This document shows, one piece after another, positions 62,988 to 64,000 of a DNA stretch of 64,000 bases. Made by a program: the position numbers and the translations under genes. The notes beneath the pieces are model-generated. The model saw nothing but the letters and a program-made list of their open reading frames with translations. It ran no database searches and had not been told where the DNA came from. The first letter of the stretch is position 1, and every line of letters starts with the position of its first letter. Source of the DNA: Trichodelitschia bisporula (taxonomy: Eukaryota; Ascomycota; Dothideomycetes; Phaeotrichales; Phaeotrichaceae); assembly GCA_010356995.1 (NCBI GenBank), contig ML996704.1:1-64000 (forward strand). The letters are read 5' to 3'.

Positions 62988-63962
62988 GGCTAGACGGGCG
63001 GAGACGGTGCGCGCGGTGCCATGGGGGTACGGGGAGGCAGAGGGCGATGTCACGACGCTGATAGTGATTGTCCTGGTTATAGCGACGCTGATGGACGTTC
63101 AGACGGGGTCGTGGGCGTAGAGATGCTGTCAAGCGCTTGTGTGTCCGAAGGGATGTTGTTGATGAGGTGTGAAACGAGATTGGGGATGGGAGACGATGGT
63201 GCCGCGCGAAAGTGTGACTTGCGGAGATGAGCGTGCTGCACCTCTAATTGGCCAGTCCGGGCACGTATTTTTAGACGAGCGTGGCCAATCACGCCCACCC
63301 GCTGTTCCTCTTTCAGCCTGTTCACGCACGGTGATGGCGCGGGTGCTGAATCTGGGGCGGATGGCGGCGACGCGCGCAAGTTGCTGCTCGGGTTTTGCGT
63401 CAAGAGGCGTATGGAGGTGGGCAGTGAGTTTCATCGTAGACGCCGAGCGAGACCCAATCAGCGGTGGCGCGCGCGCATGAATCCAATGAGATCGTGTTGG
63501 CCCCAGGCACGGCCCGGCGGCGAGGCGTGAAGGCATTTGTGCAGTGGTCAGGCAGCATGGCGTCAAGGCAGCAAAATCCAACACGTTCAGGCATCACGGC
63601 GTCAAGGCAGCAAAATCCAACACGTTCAGGCATCACGGCGTCAAGGCAGCAAAATCCAACACGTTCAGGCATTCGCGCGTGTAATCGATAAGCGCCCCCC
63701 CTTCCCTTCCGTCACTCGCCCATGAGCTACCGAGGCAAAACGGCTCGTCTCCTCCGTGACGTCCTCGAACCGAGTTGTCCGACAAAACCGACGTTCCGAA
63801 CGCTGACGAAGGACGAGGCACATCGAGATCTAGTTGCGCGAGCTCGGATTCTCCCTTTCTGCTCTCCATCTCCTCCTGCTCAGGTTTTAAAAGCTCTTTG
63901 TCTTGCCAATACAGCGCATCCGCGATCAGACCATCCACACGATCCCCATCCCCACATCCAAC
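62988..63962. other. Intergenic region with minisatellite
   Basis: This is a 1-kb gap between the ABP2 start and the right-edge start codon. It holds the 39-bp minisatellite. A CCAAT motif lies at 63915-63919 (tgCCAATac), about 45 bp before the possible start at 63963. Confidence 0.5.
63551..63667. repeat. 39-bp minisatellite, three copies
   Basis: Three head-to-tail copies lie at 63551-63589, 63590-63628 and 63629-63667. Copies 2 and 3 are identical; copy 1 differs at three positions near its start. The unit contains 'gtcaaggcagcaaaatcc'. It is in the upstream region shared by ABP2 and a possible gene at the edge. Confidence 0.95.
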
Positions 63963-64000
63963 ATGTCCACCACCAACACCCCCCAAGCCACCCAACCCCC
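63963..64000 (+). CDS. Possible 5' end of a gene cut by the window edge
   Basis: An ATG at 63963 in a fair context (CCAACATGTCC) begins an open frame MSTTNTPQATQP that runs off the window. The upstream DNA has promoter-like features: a CCAAT motif and a C-rich leader. Only 12 codons are visible, so no product can be named. Confidence 0.3.
   Translation, partial: MSTTNTPQATQP

Noticed and set aside
62642-62993. Poly-Ala and poly-Leu frames on the plus strand
   Set aside because: They are antisense readings of the CAG repeat in the ABP2 exon.
63551-63667. CRISPR array
   Set aside because: The repeats are directly adjacent with no spacers, and the genome is fungal.

Overview
The window is nuclear DNA of a filamentous ascomycete (Pezizomycotina). 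The evidence is a set of spliced genes with short GT-AG introns (39-100 nt, most 39-53, with CTGAC/CTAAC-type branch sites near the acceptor) and proteins that read as Pezizomycotina forms: Rad57, a YAG7-like RGG protein, a tail-hydrophobic serine-rich protein, an Abp2-domain protein, a KDM4-type demethylase and a yapsin-like protease. The genus cannot be named from the sequence. I see no plasmid, virus, CRISPR array, rRNA or tRNA.

Region 1 (129-6350) is a compact metabolic cassette of five genes: NmrA-like oxidoreductase (-), SnoaL-like protein (+), DUF1772/anthrone-oxygenase-like membrane protein (-), cytochrome P450 (-) and FAD monooxygenase (+). Two pairs are divergent and share short promoters (132 and 315 bp). 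The set resembles tailoring enzymes of aromatic polyketide pathways, but no polyketide synthase or other backbone enzyme lies in the window. A decayed copy of the 3' end of the SnoaL-like gene follows that gene.

Region 2 (8179-13850) holds a GPI-type aspartic protease (+), replication factor C subunit 4 (+), protein phosphatase 5 (-) and the elongation factor SPT4 (+); the last two are divergent. Region 3 (13851-26757) is gene-poor. Its only convincing gene encodes an AT-hook protein at 21059-22164. It also carries an unassigned, possibly decayed minus-strand coding stretch near 14.7-16.4 kb and one copy of a dispersed repeat.

Region 4 (26758-42628) holds the serine-rich membrane-tailed protein (-), a Rab11/Ypt31 GTPase (+), the YAG7-like RGG protein (+), a large JmjN/JmjC/PHD demethylase (+) and a hypothetical membrane protein (-). 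A perfect 18-bp inverted repeat lies between the last two. Region 5 (42629-53526) holds a doubtful small gene, a block of degenerate tandem repeats, a carnitine acetyltransferase (-), RAD57 (+) and a CBF1-like bHLH factor (-). Region 6 (53527-64000) holds an Mga2/Spt23-like membrane-tethered transcription factor (-), the second copy of the dispersed repeat, an ARS-binding protein 2 homologue (-), a 39-bp minisatellite and perhaps the first codons of a gene leaving the right edge.

The most unusual signals are these. Very long poly(C) tracts (37-56 nt, C on the sense strand) lie in the RAD57 intron that splits the Walker A motif, in the ABP2 intron and just upstream of the Mga2-like gene. Three introns have lengths divisible by three and no in-frame stop, and two of them interrupt functionally critical sites: the Rad57 P-loop and the Mga2-like membrane anchor. 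The backbone-less aromatic-tailoring cassette, the perfect hairpin and the dispersed repeat are also worth checking. No wholly new system could be demonstrated from sequence alone.
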